A DNA stretch of 64,000 nt from Liolophura sinensis (Eukaryota > Mollusca > Polyplacophora > Chitonida > Chitonidae): contig NC_088307.1 of NCBI RefSeq assembly GCF_032854445.1, positions 25,742,046 through 25,806,045 of the forward strand, in the 5' to 3' direction. Below the pieces are notes generated by a model, which was not told the DNA's origin, searched no databases, and saw only the letters and a list, made by a program, of their open reading frames with translations. A program made the translations under genes and the position numbers. This document shows positions 24,001 through 36,000 of the stretch, piece after piece. How positions within the stretch are numbered: the first letter of the stretch is position 1; every line of letters starts with the position of its first letter.

Positions 24001-27000
24001 GGCAAATTCTCTGCCTACCTGAAACGTCCTGCATATTTTCCAATTGATTTGAGCCCTTAATTCATAAATTGTAGTCTGCGACATAGACACACCTGCTACA
24101 CACCTCGGAATCTTTTTTAGAAGCCGTTGCCATGTTACTACAAATAGTCTTCTGCTCTTCTAAACGTGTGTTACAAACATCTAAACATAATACACAAGGT
24201 CAAATGCATGGTTTCAAGCGAGAACAAAATCAAACGATTACTTCCATACTTCGTTATATTTTCACCTGTATTTTGCTGCCAACATGATTGCTTTTATATG
24301 CGGCAAGGTCAAATATTTGACGTCATCGGATGAAATAAAAGAGAATTCGAATGATATAAGATGTTTATTTATTTATTTATTTTATTTGATTGGTGTTTTA
24401 CGCCGTGTTCAAGAATATTTCACTTATACCACGGTAGGCAGAATTATGGTGGGAGGAAACCGGGCAGATCCCGGGGAAACCCATGACCATCCGCAGGCCG
24501 CTATATAATGGTCGTTGCATACATGGAATGAACAGTGCTAAAAAGTACCACCCACGGTCATATCTGTGTTTTGATGGGCGATATGGATGAAGGAATGCCG
24601 TCATTTTTTTTACATACCTGCTTCAATGGTATCCTTCATGGTGGAAGTAACATTTTCGTCACTTATTGGACAGTAATCTCCCTTAGCGCGGAGCTCTTCT
24701 TGTGTTTTCAAAAGAACGTCGATTAACCCTCGTGTTATGCATGGGTCATGGCTAGCCTGCAAAACAAGTTCATGTTATGGTTTGTGAGAGACTAACAAAA
24801 TTGTACATATAGCGGATAAGCAAGCTACACCAATGGACAACATTTTCCGATTTGTTATGGCATTAATTTAATAAGCACAGCATTAAATGTATGCAGTAGA
24901 AATCTAACATTCAGCCGCGGCCTTATTATTATTATTTACAACCACTGACTTAGTGACGTACATCGAACATTCTCGAACAATATCGAGTCAAGACTGTTGA
25001 GTAAAGGCAAAGAACTTACTAGCATGATGTTTTAGAATATTTTTCGACTCAGTAAAATGCATTTAAAACTTTGGATTCTACTGTGGCCTTTCCTGTATCA
25101 CCATACTGGGGCCAGTGATATCAGTTCAGTTTTTTGCCACTTGACTACCATAGAATCCTTTGTTTTAAAAGCATTTTAATCAGTTAGAAAAATTCTAAAA
25201 AAAAAAAAAATAAAAAAAAAATAAATGAAAAAATAATTTCCTGTACAGTGTTTTATGATGTTTCATTTGATAAATACTTTATTTCAGTGTTTTCTTTGCC
25301 TATAAGTGTCATATTAAGCAAATCCTAATCAAGTAGCTCTCTATAGTGGCTGCCCAATGTTTCTCCGTAGTTCTCTATAGTGGCTGCCCAATGTTTCTCC
25401 GTAGTTCTCTATAGTGGCTGCCCAATGTTTCTCCGTAGTTCTCTATAGTGGCTGCCCAATGCTTCTCCGTAGTTCTCTATAGTGGCTGCCCAATGCTTCT
25501 CCGTAGTTCTCTATAGTGGCCGCCCAATGTTTCTCCGTAGTTCTCTATAGTGGCTGCCCAATGTTTCTCCGTAGCTCTCGACAGTGGCTGCCCAATGTTT
25601 CTCCGTAGCTCTCGACAGTGGCTGCCCAATGTCTCTCTTCTGATTATCTTTTTCTCTATATCTGCTTATCGAGTCCCTTTACGCCAGATTATCAAGTATC
25701 TCAAAACATATGTACAGATCCACATTTCTGAAGGACAAGATGCGTTGGTGATTTAAATGTGGCATCTCTTACGGTTATATTACTATCAGCAGAATTGAAA
25801 TGAAGATGACTCTGGTAAAATGATGCAATCCATACCTGCTTGTATAAAGCGTCACTAGAGCACAGCATATGTTTGGACAATGTCATCAAGTCCTTGACCA
25901 TCATTAGCAGAAAATTAGCGAGTTTATGAAGTTATGTTGCGGTCTTAATTATTCACTCAAACACAAATCAGGGTGACACGGCACGTTAATGGTTTACAAG
26001 AAATTAGAAAAAGAACAAGAACTCATCTAAATAATCGACTTAAGTAAAATACTATTCTTTCCGAGATATATTTCTAAAATTGATCAGTTTTTGTTTGTCA
26101 ATAGTTTGAATAAAGAACTCCCATTTTATGAACGCTCGGATTTCATGTTTCGGGAAATAACGTAATTTCAACCGTTTTAAACATTCACCTAAAAAAAAAA
26201 CTCTGTCAACACTTGTCAGTATCAAACTATGATTCATTTCTATGTTAATTTTTTTCTCTATGGGGAATCTATGCGTGGAACATCTGTGCATGGGGACTAT
26301 ACTTTTTATTCCCCCAAAATTCCCCCATGCTTTAATTCTCATGCATGGATTTCCCATGCATATATTCTCCACGTATAGATTCCCCATACAAAGTACGACT
26401 CTGACTTGAAAGTGACCACCAGAGAAGTATACAGAGTGGTGTTGTAATTTAAGCTAGCGCGGATACAACGCACATGTTCAGGGAATAAACACCTTATTCC
26501 CAGGAGCACAGTGCATATATTAATATCTCCCAGGCGTTAACCACATGCTAGTTAACCTATACAATAGTAGTGACAGTCATTTCACAGTGGGAAGAAAAAG
26601 GAGGGGCAGAATGGGGAGAAGAGAGGGTGGTAGAACGGCATTCAGTGCACGAGCGAGGCTGATCTGCTAAACAACAACAATACTCTCTTACGGTTGATGG
26701 AGTTCAAAAATATTTGGCCGGAATCCAACTCTAGTGCTAACCTATTTATAAAGATGTTTCTGTGACTAAATGTACAACTTGTTTTTGTTGTATTTCCCTC
26801 TGGCCATCCAGTGTGTGTCAACTAAGCGAACCTGTAATAAGAGTGTATCAATACACCCGAATGGACGAATCAAGTGGTCTTTGCGAAGTCCAGGAAGTCC
26901 AGGCCACAAATTAATCTACAGTGTCGCGGAGGGCATTGACTCTGTTGACGGTATTATTTAGGGACAGCTTTGATATATTGGTACATTTACAATCAATCTC

Positions 27001-30000
27001 ACATTTGGCCAAGAACATGTTTTTTTAGTTTTTTTTCAACGCGATACTGAAGAACTTTTCACTTATACGATGGCAGTCAGTAGATCACCAGTATGGGTGG
27101 AGGAAACCCGAGCAAGGGTCCACGGCAAGTTACCGACGAATTTTCTGGAATGTTACAGAAAGATAATTAGATTTTAGAGGAAGAAAAGGCTTTCAGCAAA
27201 CTTTAGACTGCGTGTCCACATATGGTTACACGAATAGATTGTTACACTCATTGAGAAAGGGGACCTCCGTGGTTCAGTTGGTTAGCGCGATAACGCAGCA
27301 TAATGGTCCAGAAGCCTCTCAAGAATGCGGTCGCTGTGAGTTCAAATCCAGCTCATGACGGCTTCCTCTCCGGAAGATGGTTGTGGGTTTCCCCGGGCTC
27401 TGTCCGGATTCCTCCCACCCATAATGCTGGCCGCCGTCGTATAAGTGAAATGTTCTTGAGTGCTGCGTAAAACACTAATCAAATAAATAAATCAACGAGA
27501 AAGCAGAATAAAAGAAAAACGAGCCTCAGATCAAATAATAAGGCATTATCATTCCTGTCTGATCATATTTGTTATGCATGATTGAAAGAGTCTAGAATCG
27601 CATTACAGTATATACATATGCAATGTCACATTATTTATTTTTTTATTTGATTAGCGTTTCACGTCGTACTCAAGAATAATTCACTTATCCGACGGTGGCC
27701 AGCATTATGTTGGTAGGAAACCGGACAGAGCCCGGAGGCAACCCCCGACCATCCCCAGGTTTCTAACAAACCTTCCCACATGTGGCTAGAGAGGAAGCCA
27801 GCATGAGGTGGACTTGAACTCACCGCGACCGCACTGGTGGTTGGCTACTGGGTTATTGCGCCGTGTTGAACTAGTTTATTTAGTCAACTGTCCTATAACA
27901 ATAATCTGGTTGTTTAGGAAGTTTACCGACTACCTCCGCCGAAAGAGGTATTTCCACTGATTTAGAGAATGACCATTCTAATGCAGATATGAATTTATGT
28001 AGTCCATGATCGGAACAATTTTCCGTTGTTTAGGAATAACATTGACCACACGTGACCTCCGTAGGTGAACTTGTTTGCCGTTTATGTGATAAAGGTCAAA
28101 GACATTCGTGCCTCGGTTTGTTTGGGAACGAAGTTGACTGCATGAACCAAAAATATCCGCCATATGTGGTCAAAATAAGCCATATATTACTCTCTCCCTT
28201 TCTATATGTACCCTGATGCCTACAAGTCGGATTCAGGCTCTGCAGCCCCAGTGCTATATATTGTATAAGTCAGTAGGCTAAAGGGGGGTAAAAATGATTT
28301 TCCTGGCTGAGGTAAATGAACAAAATATCAGATTTTGTCGGTAGATAATGTGTGACCATTTGCCAGCTGTGACACCGTCGTCGCTATGCAGCTTACTTAT
28401 TTTTCTGTGCTGTAAGTCTGCTTAAAATCCCTGATTAAATAAGTCGGGTGACTTATGAATTAAATACTGATTTCATTCATTCATTCGTCTAAAACAGTTA
28501 TTGCCTCTTTCTGAAGTCACTGGAAACTGTTGACTGCTTCTCTTTGCATGAATTCGTCTGGATTTCATACTCTGTATACTTTCTTATTTACTGGATTGTT
28601 TGTGTTCCACGTTGTTTTGGGAAGTGGCCTAACGATTATTGACCTGGAAAGTCCATTTTGGCGCATTGACGACTGGTACACAAATGTCTGTTTGTCTGTT
28701 GTGACGCCTAGATTACTGGTTGGCCTGGGCGTTTAAATTCTGCATACTGGATACTGTGAACATTTATAATTCAGGGACTTGCTATTTATACACCCACTGT
28801 GAAGTAGGTTGTTAGTGGTCATCATCAGTTATATGAACGAACGCAGTGCATGCATTCTTCACGCTTATATATGCGTTACTAAGTGTGCATGCCCGAGGGA
28901 AAAGTACGGAATAATCTTCCCGTGTAATTCTTTTGCTATACATCACAGTTAAACATAAGAACTTGTTGACAACGAAGCACAGCTACACTAACACAATTTC
29001 TCGTGAGGACGACGTGCCCTGCAGGCTGTATGAAGCGATGAATAAGTTATCAAAACTGTTGTCGTGCCTATCAGCCATTTCACTGGAGTAATCGTAAACG
29101 GTACACAAGGCAATTGCTCGCTGCAATGTTAAAAGGTACATAAACAAATTACAAGTTTTCCCAAACAGATCCAAATAACCATTTGGTTCTCATACAATCT
29201 GTTTTTACCAATATCATGAAAAGGAATTTGTAAGGCAGAAGGATCGTGAAAACAAACATTTCTATTGACCTTAGTAAATACCAGCCCTGTTTATTTCAGG
29301 GAGCAACGAGAGGCTCAACAGAGAATGCGCTCCCACGTTTGATGTGTAATACATGTGTGAGCGGCCATCCATTAGTGGATCATGCGCTCCAGTGTTTTAT
29401 CTTGTGAATTAATAATGATTCGGCCTAATTTTTGTCCTAAAGTAAGCACAAAAAAGAAACACTATATAAACAATTGTCTGTCTGTAACCCTAAAGAGAGA
29501 AAATATTTTTACTAACAATATTTCTTTCAAATTCACGACTTCAAGGGTAGGAGTAAGGTATAAAAGATTGCAGTATAAGCCGTAACTTACCAGGGTAGCA
29601 GCGACAAAAAGCCAATACCGTGATGCTAATAACAATTTATTGGATATCACTAGATAAAGTGCGGCTGGGTTATGTTTCGACGAAAACGCCCCAAAATGGA
29701 TAGTCTTTCATTATACGATATCCATCATATAACAGGGAAGTTCTTGCAAAAAATCACAATTTCAAAAACTTAATGTGTACATTAAGCCACACACGAAGCA
29801 ATAGGTCAGTATTTGTTTTCACACCTAGAAACAACGAATAGGAATTCCGCGGACAGTTTCTTTTCAGACGCAGTATCCCCTCCAATGACTCATTTAATTC
29901 TTAAACGCCTAAATCAGCCGTATCTAGATGAAGCCATGTTGCATTTCTGTTAATGCTACAGATTGTTTGAATTCTATGACAGTGACTCATATAAAATTAA

Positions 30001-33000
30001 TTTGGTCACGAACAGTTATGCTCTGCATGTGACAAACATTTTGGAACAATTGTTAAAGCGACACATGGCTCTTATCCGTTTGAGATGTCAGCTTTATAGC
30101 TATTTCAAGTCACTTATAAACAGATAAAGACTGTTATAATTTTATTCTAAATCAGTTAAACGGCCAACAACTGAAATTTGATATATTACGTGCCTCGATG
30201 TACCAAACCTCAAACATTTTCAAAAGTCTCGAAATAAGGCAATGGCGGTGTCGACTGTGTGGAAAGGGACGCTAACTGCCCAATACTCGAACTTCTTCTG
30301 TAGCATGTAATGCTGAAGCTATGTACGAATCGAAATTTCACTAAATAATATTTTCATTAAGAAAACAAGACACGACACCATTGCTGTAATTCGTATTCCA
30401 CCATAGATGGGGCAGCATACGTTTAAGGGACACAATAATTAACGCACCAATGTGCTACAGATGTTAAGAATGTTGACGGCTTTAATTATATTATTTTACA
30501 TTAAGTAATGTTCAAATAAAACAAGACAATAATAAACACAAAAAACTAAAGAAAACCCAAGCAAAGAAACAATCGCAGGCATGTTTTGCCAATTATTCGA
30601 TCTGACATATTTAATACCATCGCTTACGGTAAATGTCTTCAGTTGGAGTATTGACATTTCAGAGAAAGTGAAAAGTGTTCGGTCAGCTCAGAGGTTATGA
30701 CCTGTTTCCATTAGAGCCAAATAAATATATCTTCATTGATATGATAGATAGAAGCATAATAACTAGAAACAAGCAATGTCTCTTTTGTAACCTGAGGGTG
30801 AGAAGTGTTCACAACATAATAACGTTGTTATTAGTTCCATGTATCTATTTATATCAAGCCTGTCATCTGATATGGTTACTTAACTAAAAACACGTTTCGA
30901 ATTTCGCGACCATGTTACCGTCTGTTGTCATGTGGCATTTATTTCAGTCCGGAGAAGGTAATGTAAATCATCTTCACAAGTACGTTTTCGTTACATTTCA
31001 CACATAAAGTACGCTATGTCAACGCAATATCCAATAGGGAAGGTATGTGTGTGCGTACATGCTTCGTGGTGGTGAGGGGGGGGGGGGGGGGGGGGGTGAG
31101 GAGGCATTCGTTTAAGGGTGAAAAGTGATTAAATGCCGGCATGATTCTGTCGCTGTTCTGTGTATCTTTATTCACTAGTTATCTTTTTTAAAAAGAAAAT
31201 CACAAACGTAAATTACTGATAGATCCGAAATCTAGCAGAAAGCCTGTATCGTTTTGCACTCCTTCGTCATTTTTGGCCCCGACTATCGAACGACCGACGG
31301 ATCGAGAGACTTATTAACCGTATGGTACACAGTTTAGATATTGATTTAATTCATTCGCCCAGAACACTTCAAGCGTGTATCCAGTGGTCTCTGAAACTGG
31401 TCGTTTGTTCTTGCATAAATCCGCCCGAATTTCTTACTTTATATACACTTGTTTAGTCCTGGTGGTTTGTGATGAATGTTGTTTGTGTTGGACATTGTTT
31501 GTGTTGAAGGTTGTTTCTGTTGGGCGTAATTTATGTTGAACGTTGTTTAAGTTGGATGTTGTTTATGCTGAACGTTGTTTAAGTTGGATGTTGTTTGTGT
31601 TGGACATTGTGTGCGCTGAAGGCTGTTTGTATTGAGCCTTGTTTGTGTTGAATGCCGTTCGTGTTGAATCTTGTTTGTGTTCAGTGTTGTTTGTGTTCAG
31701 TGTTGTTTGTGTTGAACGTTGTATTGGAATTTGGTCTTGTGAATATTGACAGGGAATGTCAATTATGTTTGATGGCTGGTACACGAATGTCTGTTTCACG
31801 GAAAAGTAAGATTCGATGTTCCAAAATAAGCGAAAAAAAATTAACATGTTTTCCAGGTGACATTTACAAGTGGTATTCGAACGTTTGATATAAGCTTTGA
31901 AATATACTGTTGCCGGATTTTCAGATTTGACGCGTAGATAACTGACGTGGAACGCTTCGGTGGTCTAATGGTTTCAAGTCAATAATTGCAAGGTTTATTC
32001 CAAACACAACGTTGAAAACAAGCCATCTGTTAGTAGGAATTAACAAAGTATGTGATGTATGAAATTAAGACGAAATTATACAAAAAGAAGTCAACTGTTT
32101 TCATTGATGTTGGAAAGACGCAAGGAAGTATGATACAGTGATGAGCAGAGTATTTGGAATCTGTACAGCTGAACTTTATCTCATTTGTAGGCCACACATA
32201 CATCAGAAAAACATGGACAATCAAATACAGGAAAGTGAGATTCAAATATCAAGACATAGAGCACATGGCTTGACTCTTCACCGGAGTGTGTGTGTGGCGG
32301 AGAGGTGGGGGTAGGAATAACCATGTAAAATGTTAGAATCGCCTTCTAAACGAGTTAAGTTTTGTGGCTTCTATTTTTGGATGCCACCGCAGGCTAAAGA
32401 AAGCCGCTTTATGCCTCTCCTGATTTTCACACGCCATTCGTAAACGTAAAGTTTCAAAACATCATTCAAAATAAGAAGGTTTGTTTATGAGAATGTTGTT
32501 AAATGCGGATAACCTTCTAAAAATAAAAAAATGTACCGTACGTTCGTCTACAATACCTACCAATTAGGTATTTTTCTGATTTTTGAACTCTTCACAACCA
32601 GAAATAAAGTGTATTAGTCCCACGTAATATCGTAGAACTGAGCGAGGAACCTTTGACGGAACTGCAAGGGTTTCAAAATAATGTCTTAAACTTGAGATAA
32701 AATATTTTGTCTGATTGATTCTGGAATATATTCCGCTTCGGGACCGGTAGATCCAGGATCAATCCTTGATCGAGTCACACCTAAGACTTTAAAAGAGGAA
32801 GTTGTAACTTCCTCGCTTGGCGCTCAGCATGAAGGGGATAGTGCAACGACTGGTTGACCCGTATCAGTATAATGGCTCGGGTGGGGCGGCTTACTTGCTT
32901 TCGGTATGTCGTCTCAGTGAGGCAGCACTAAATAAAAGAGCGGTGGAAATCCGTCCTGCAACAAGGAGGCACATAACACGTGCATGCACCCTAATGATTC

Positions 33001-36000
33001 CTTCGTCGTCATATGACTGAAAAATTGTTGAGTACGACGTTAAACTCCAAGCACTCACTCACTCACTCTGGAATATATTCTGTTAGTTTGCAGTGGAGTA
33101 GTCCATTCTATTAAATATAACACACATATTCTATTAATGCAACATAGAGATTCTATTAGACTAACGGGATATTATGTTGAATATGACACAATATTTATGT
33201 TACAATAACAGACGGCATTCTAGCGTCAATCCTTCAACGGACTTCTTTATAAATTTAACAAATTATATTTTGAGAGTGGGGGTTGGGATATAAAAGACCT
33301 CGGTACACAACCTTCAGTCAAACAGTGATAGGTGTCCACAGATTTAAAAATGTCAAGAGTTGACATATAATTCTAGGTTAACTACAAGGTTTCAAGCGAT
33401 CGTGATGGGTTTTCAGCCTTCTGAAGTTTGCCCAGGCCTCCGTATAGGTAAGCTTGACCGAGACATATCGAGGCATCATGGTGGGCAGCTTGGCTACTGG
33501 ATACCGCGACATCACCGAAAGGTGGGTAAAGATCCAGGGTGAGTAATTAAGCCATCATGGCGGGCAGCATGGCTACCGGATACCTCCACATCAGCGATAG
33601 GTGGGTAAAGATCCAGGGTGAGTAATTAAGCCATCATGGTGGGCAGCTCGGCTACCGGATACCTCCACATCACCGATAGGTGGGTAAAGATCTAGAGTGA
33701 GTAATTGAGCCATCAATCATGGTGGGCAGCTTGGCTACCGGATACCTCCACATCACCGATAGGTGGGTAAAGATCTAGAGTGAGTAATCTAGCCATCATG
33801 GTGGGCAGCTTGGCTACCGGATACCTCCACATCAGCGACAGGTGGGTAAAGATCCAGGGCGAGTAATTGAGCCATCATAGCGGGCAGATTGGTTACCGGA
33901 TACCTCCACATCAGCGATAGGTGGGTAAAGATCCAGGGTGAGTAATTAAGCCATCATGGTGGGCAGCTCGGCTACTGGATACCTCAACATCACCGATAGG
34001 TGGGTAAAGATCCAACGTGAGTAATCGAGCCATCATGGCGGGCAGCTCAGCTACCGGATACCTCCACATCACCGATAGGTGGGTAAAGATCCAGGGTGAG
34101 TAATTGAGCCATCATAGCGGGCAGATTGGTTACCGGATACCTCCACATCAGCGATAGGTGGGTAAAGATCCAGGGTGAGTAATTGAGCCATCATGGCGGG
34201 CAGCTTGGCTACCGGATATCTCCACATCACCGATAGGTGGGTAAAGATCCAGGGTGAGTAATTAAGCCATCATGGCGGGCAGCTCGGCTACTGGATACCT
34301 CGACCTCACCGATAGGTGGGTAAAGATCCAGGGTGAGTAATCGAGCCATCATGACGGGCAGCTCAGTTACCGGATACCTCCACATCAGCGATAGGTGGGT
34401 AAAGATCCAGGGTGATTAATCGAGCCATCATGGCCTGCAGCTTGGCTACCGGATACCTCCACATCCGGGATAGGCAGGTAAAGATCCAGCGTGAGTAATC
34501 GCGCCATCATGGCGGGCAGCTCGGCTACCGGATACCTCGACATCAGCGATAGGTGGGTAAAGATCCAGGGTGAGTAATCGAGCCATCATGGTAGGCAGCT
34601 CGGCTACCGGATACCTCAACATCAGCGATAGGTGGGTAAAGATCCAGGGTGAGTAATCGAGCCATCATGGCGGGCAACTTGGCCACCGTATACCTCGACC
34701 TCACCAATAGGTGGGTAAAGATCCAGGGTGAGTAATTAAGCCATCATGTTGGGCAGCTTGGCTACCAGATACCTTCACCTCACCGATAGGTGGGTAAAGA
34801 TCCAGGGTGAGTAATCGAGTCATCATGGCGGGCAGCTTGGCTACCGGATACCTCGACCTCACCGATAGGTGGGTAAAGATCCAGGGTGAGTAATTGAGCC
34901 ATCATGGCCTGCAGCTTGGCTACCGGATACCTCGACCTCACTGATAGGTGGGTAAAGATCCAGGGTGAGTAATCTAGCCATCATGGCGGGCAGCTTGGCT
35001 ACCGGATATCTCCACATCACCGATAGGTAGGTAAAGATCCAGGGTGAGTAATCGAGCCATCATGGCGGGCAGCTTGGCTACTGGATACCTCGACCTCACC
35101 GATAGGTGGGTAAAGATCTAGGGTGAGTAATTGAGCCATCATGGTGGGCAGCTTGGCTACCGGATACCTCCACATCACCGATAGGTGGGTAAAGATCCAG
35201 GGTGAGTAATTGAGCCATCATGGCGGGCAGCTTGGCTACTGGATACCTCGACCTCACTGATAGGTGGGTAAAGATCCAGGTGAGTAATTGAGCCATCATA
35301 GCGGGCAGCTTGGCTACCGGATACCTCGACCTCACTGATAGGTGGGTAAAGATCCAGGTGAGTAACTGAGCCATCATGGCGGGCAGCTAGGCTACCGGAT
35401 ACCTCGACATCACCGATAGGTGGGTAAAGATCCAGGGTGAGTAATTGAGCCATCATGGCGTGCAGCTAGGCTGCTGGATACCTCCACATCACCGATAGGT
35501 GGGTAAAGATCCAGGGTGAGTAATCGAGCCATCATGGCGGGCATCTCGGCTACCGGATACCTCGACCTCACCGATAGGTGGGTAAAGATCCAGGGTGAGT
35601 AACTTACAACAATGCCCACCTCAAGTTTTGCCTAAATTCATCTTAGGTCAGGTGAGCTCTTTCTTTGTTGACAGAAATAGAATTCGACATCCGGTTACTA
35701 ATTTCTATCTATATTTCAAAAGCTCTACAAAGCTGTAATAACGAATGCGCCAACCGCATGCACCATGAGGAACGTATTGTCATGGAAGTTTCGCCAAGAA
35801 CAGTTTGCGATTGTTTCTTGGGAGTTTTTCCACGGACTGGGTTGTTTAACGCACGCATTAACAAAGAGCGAAGGGAACACGCCCCATGTTAACGCACTGG
35901 GCGGCGATTGTTTTGCTGGAGTGAATTGATGGAGTATTACAATGGCAGTGGTGTACGCACAGGCCGTGGATACACTGTAATGACTGTATCACGCAATCAC

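Noticed and set aside
31563-31847. Asn/Thr-rich minus-strand ORF of 94 codons
   Set aside because: Reverse translation of the GTT-rich minisatellite inside element H.
33466-35607. Regular direct repeats that might suggest a CRISPR array
   Set aside because: Units are contiguous with no unique spacers, the genome is eukaryotic and no cas genes are present.
35096-35619. 93-codon repetitive ORFs on the minus strand
   Set aside because: They come from the 79-bp minisatellite. The period is not a multiple of three, frames cycle, and no start or splice context supports a gene.
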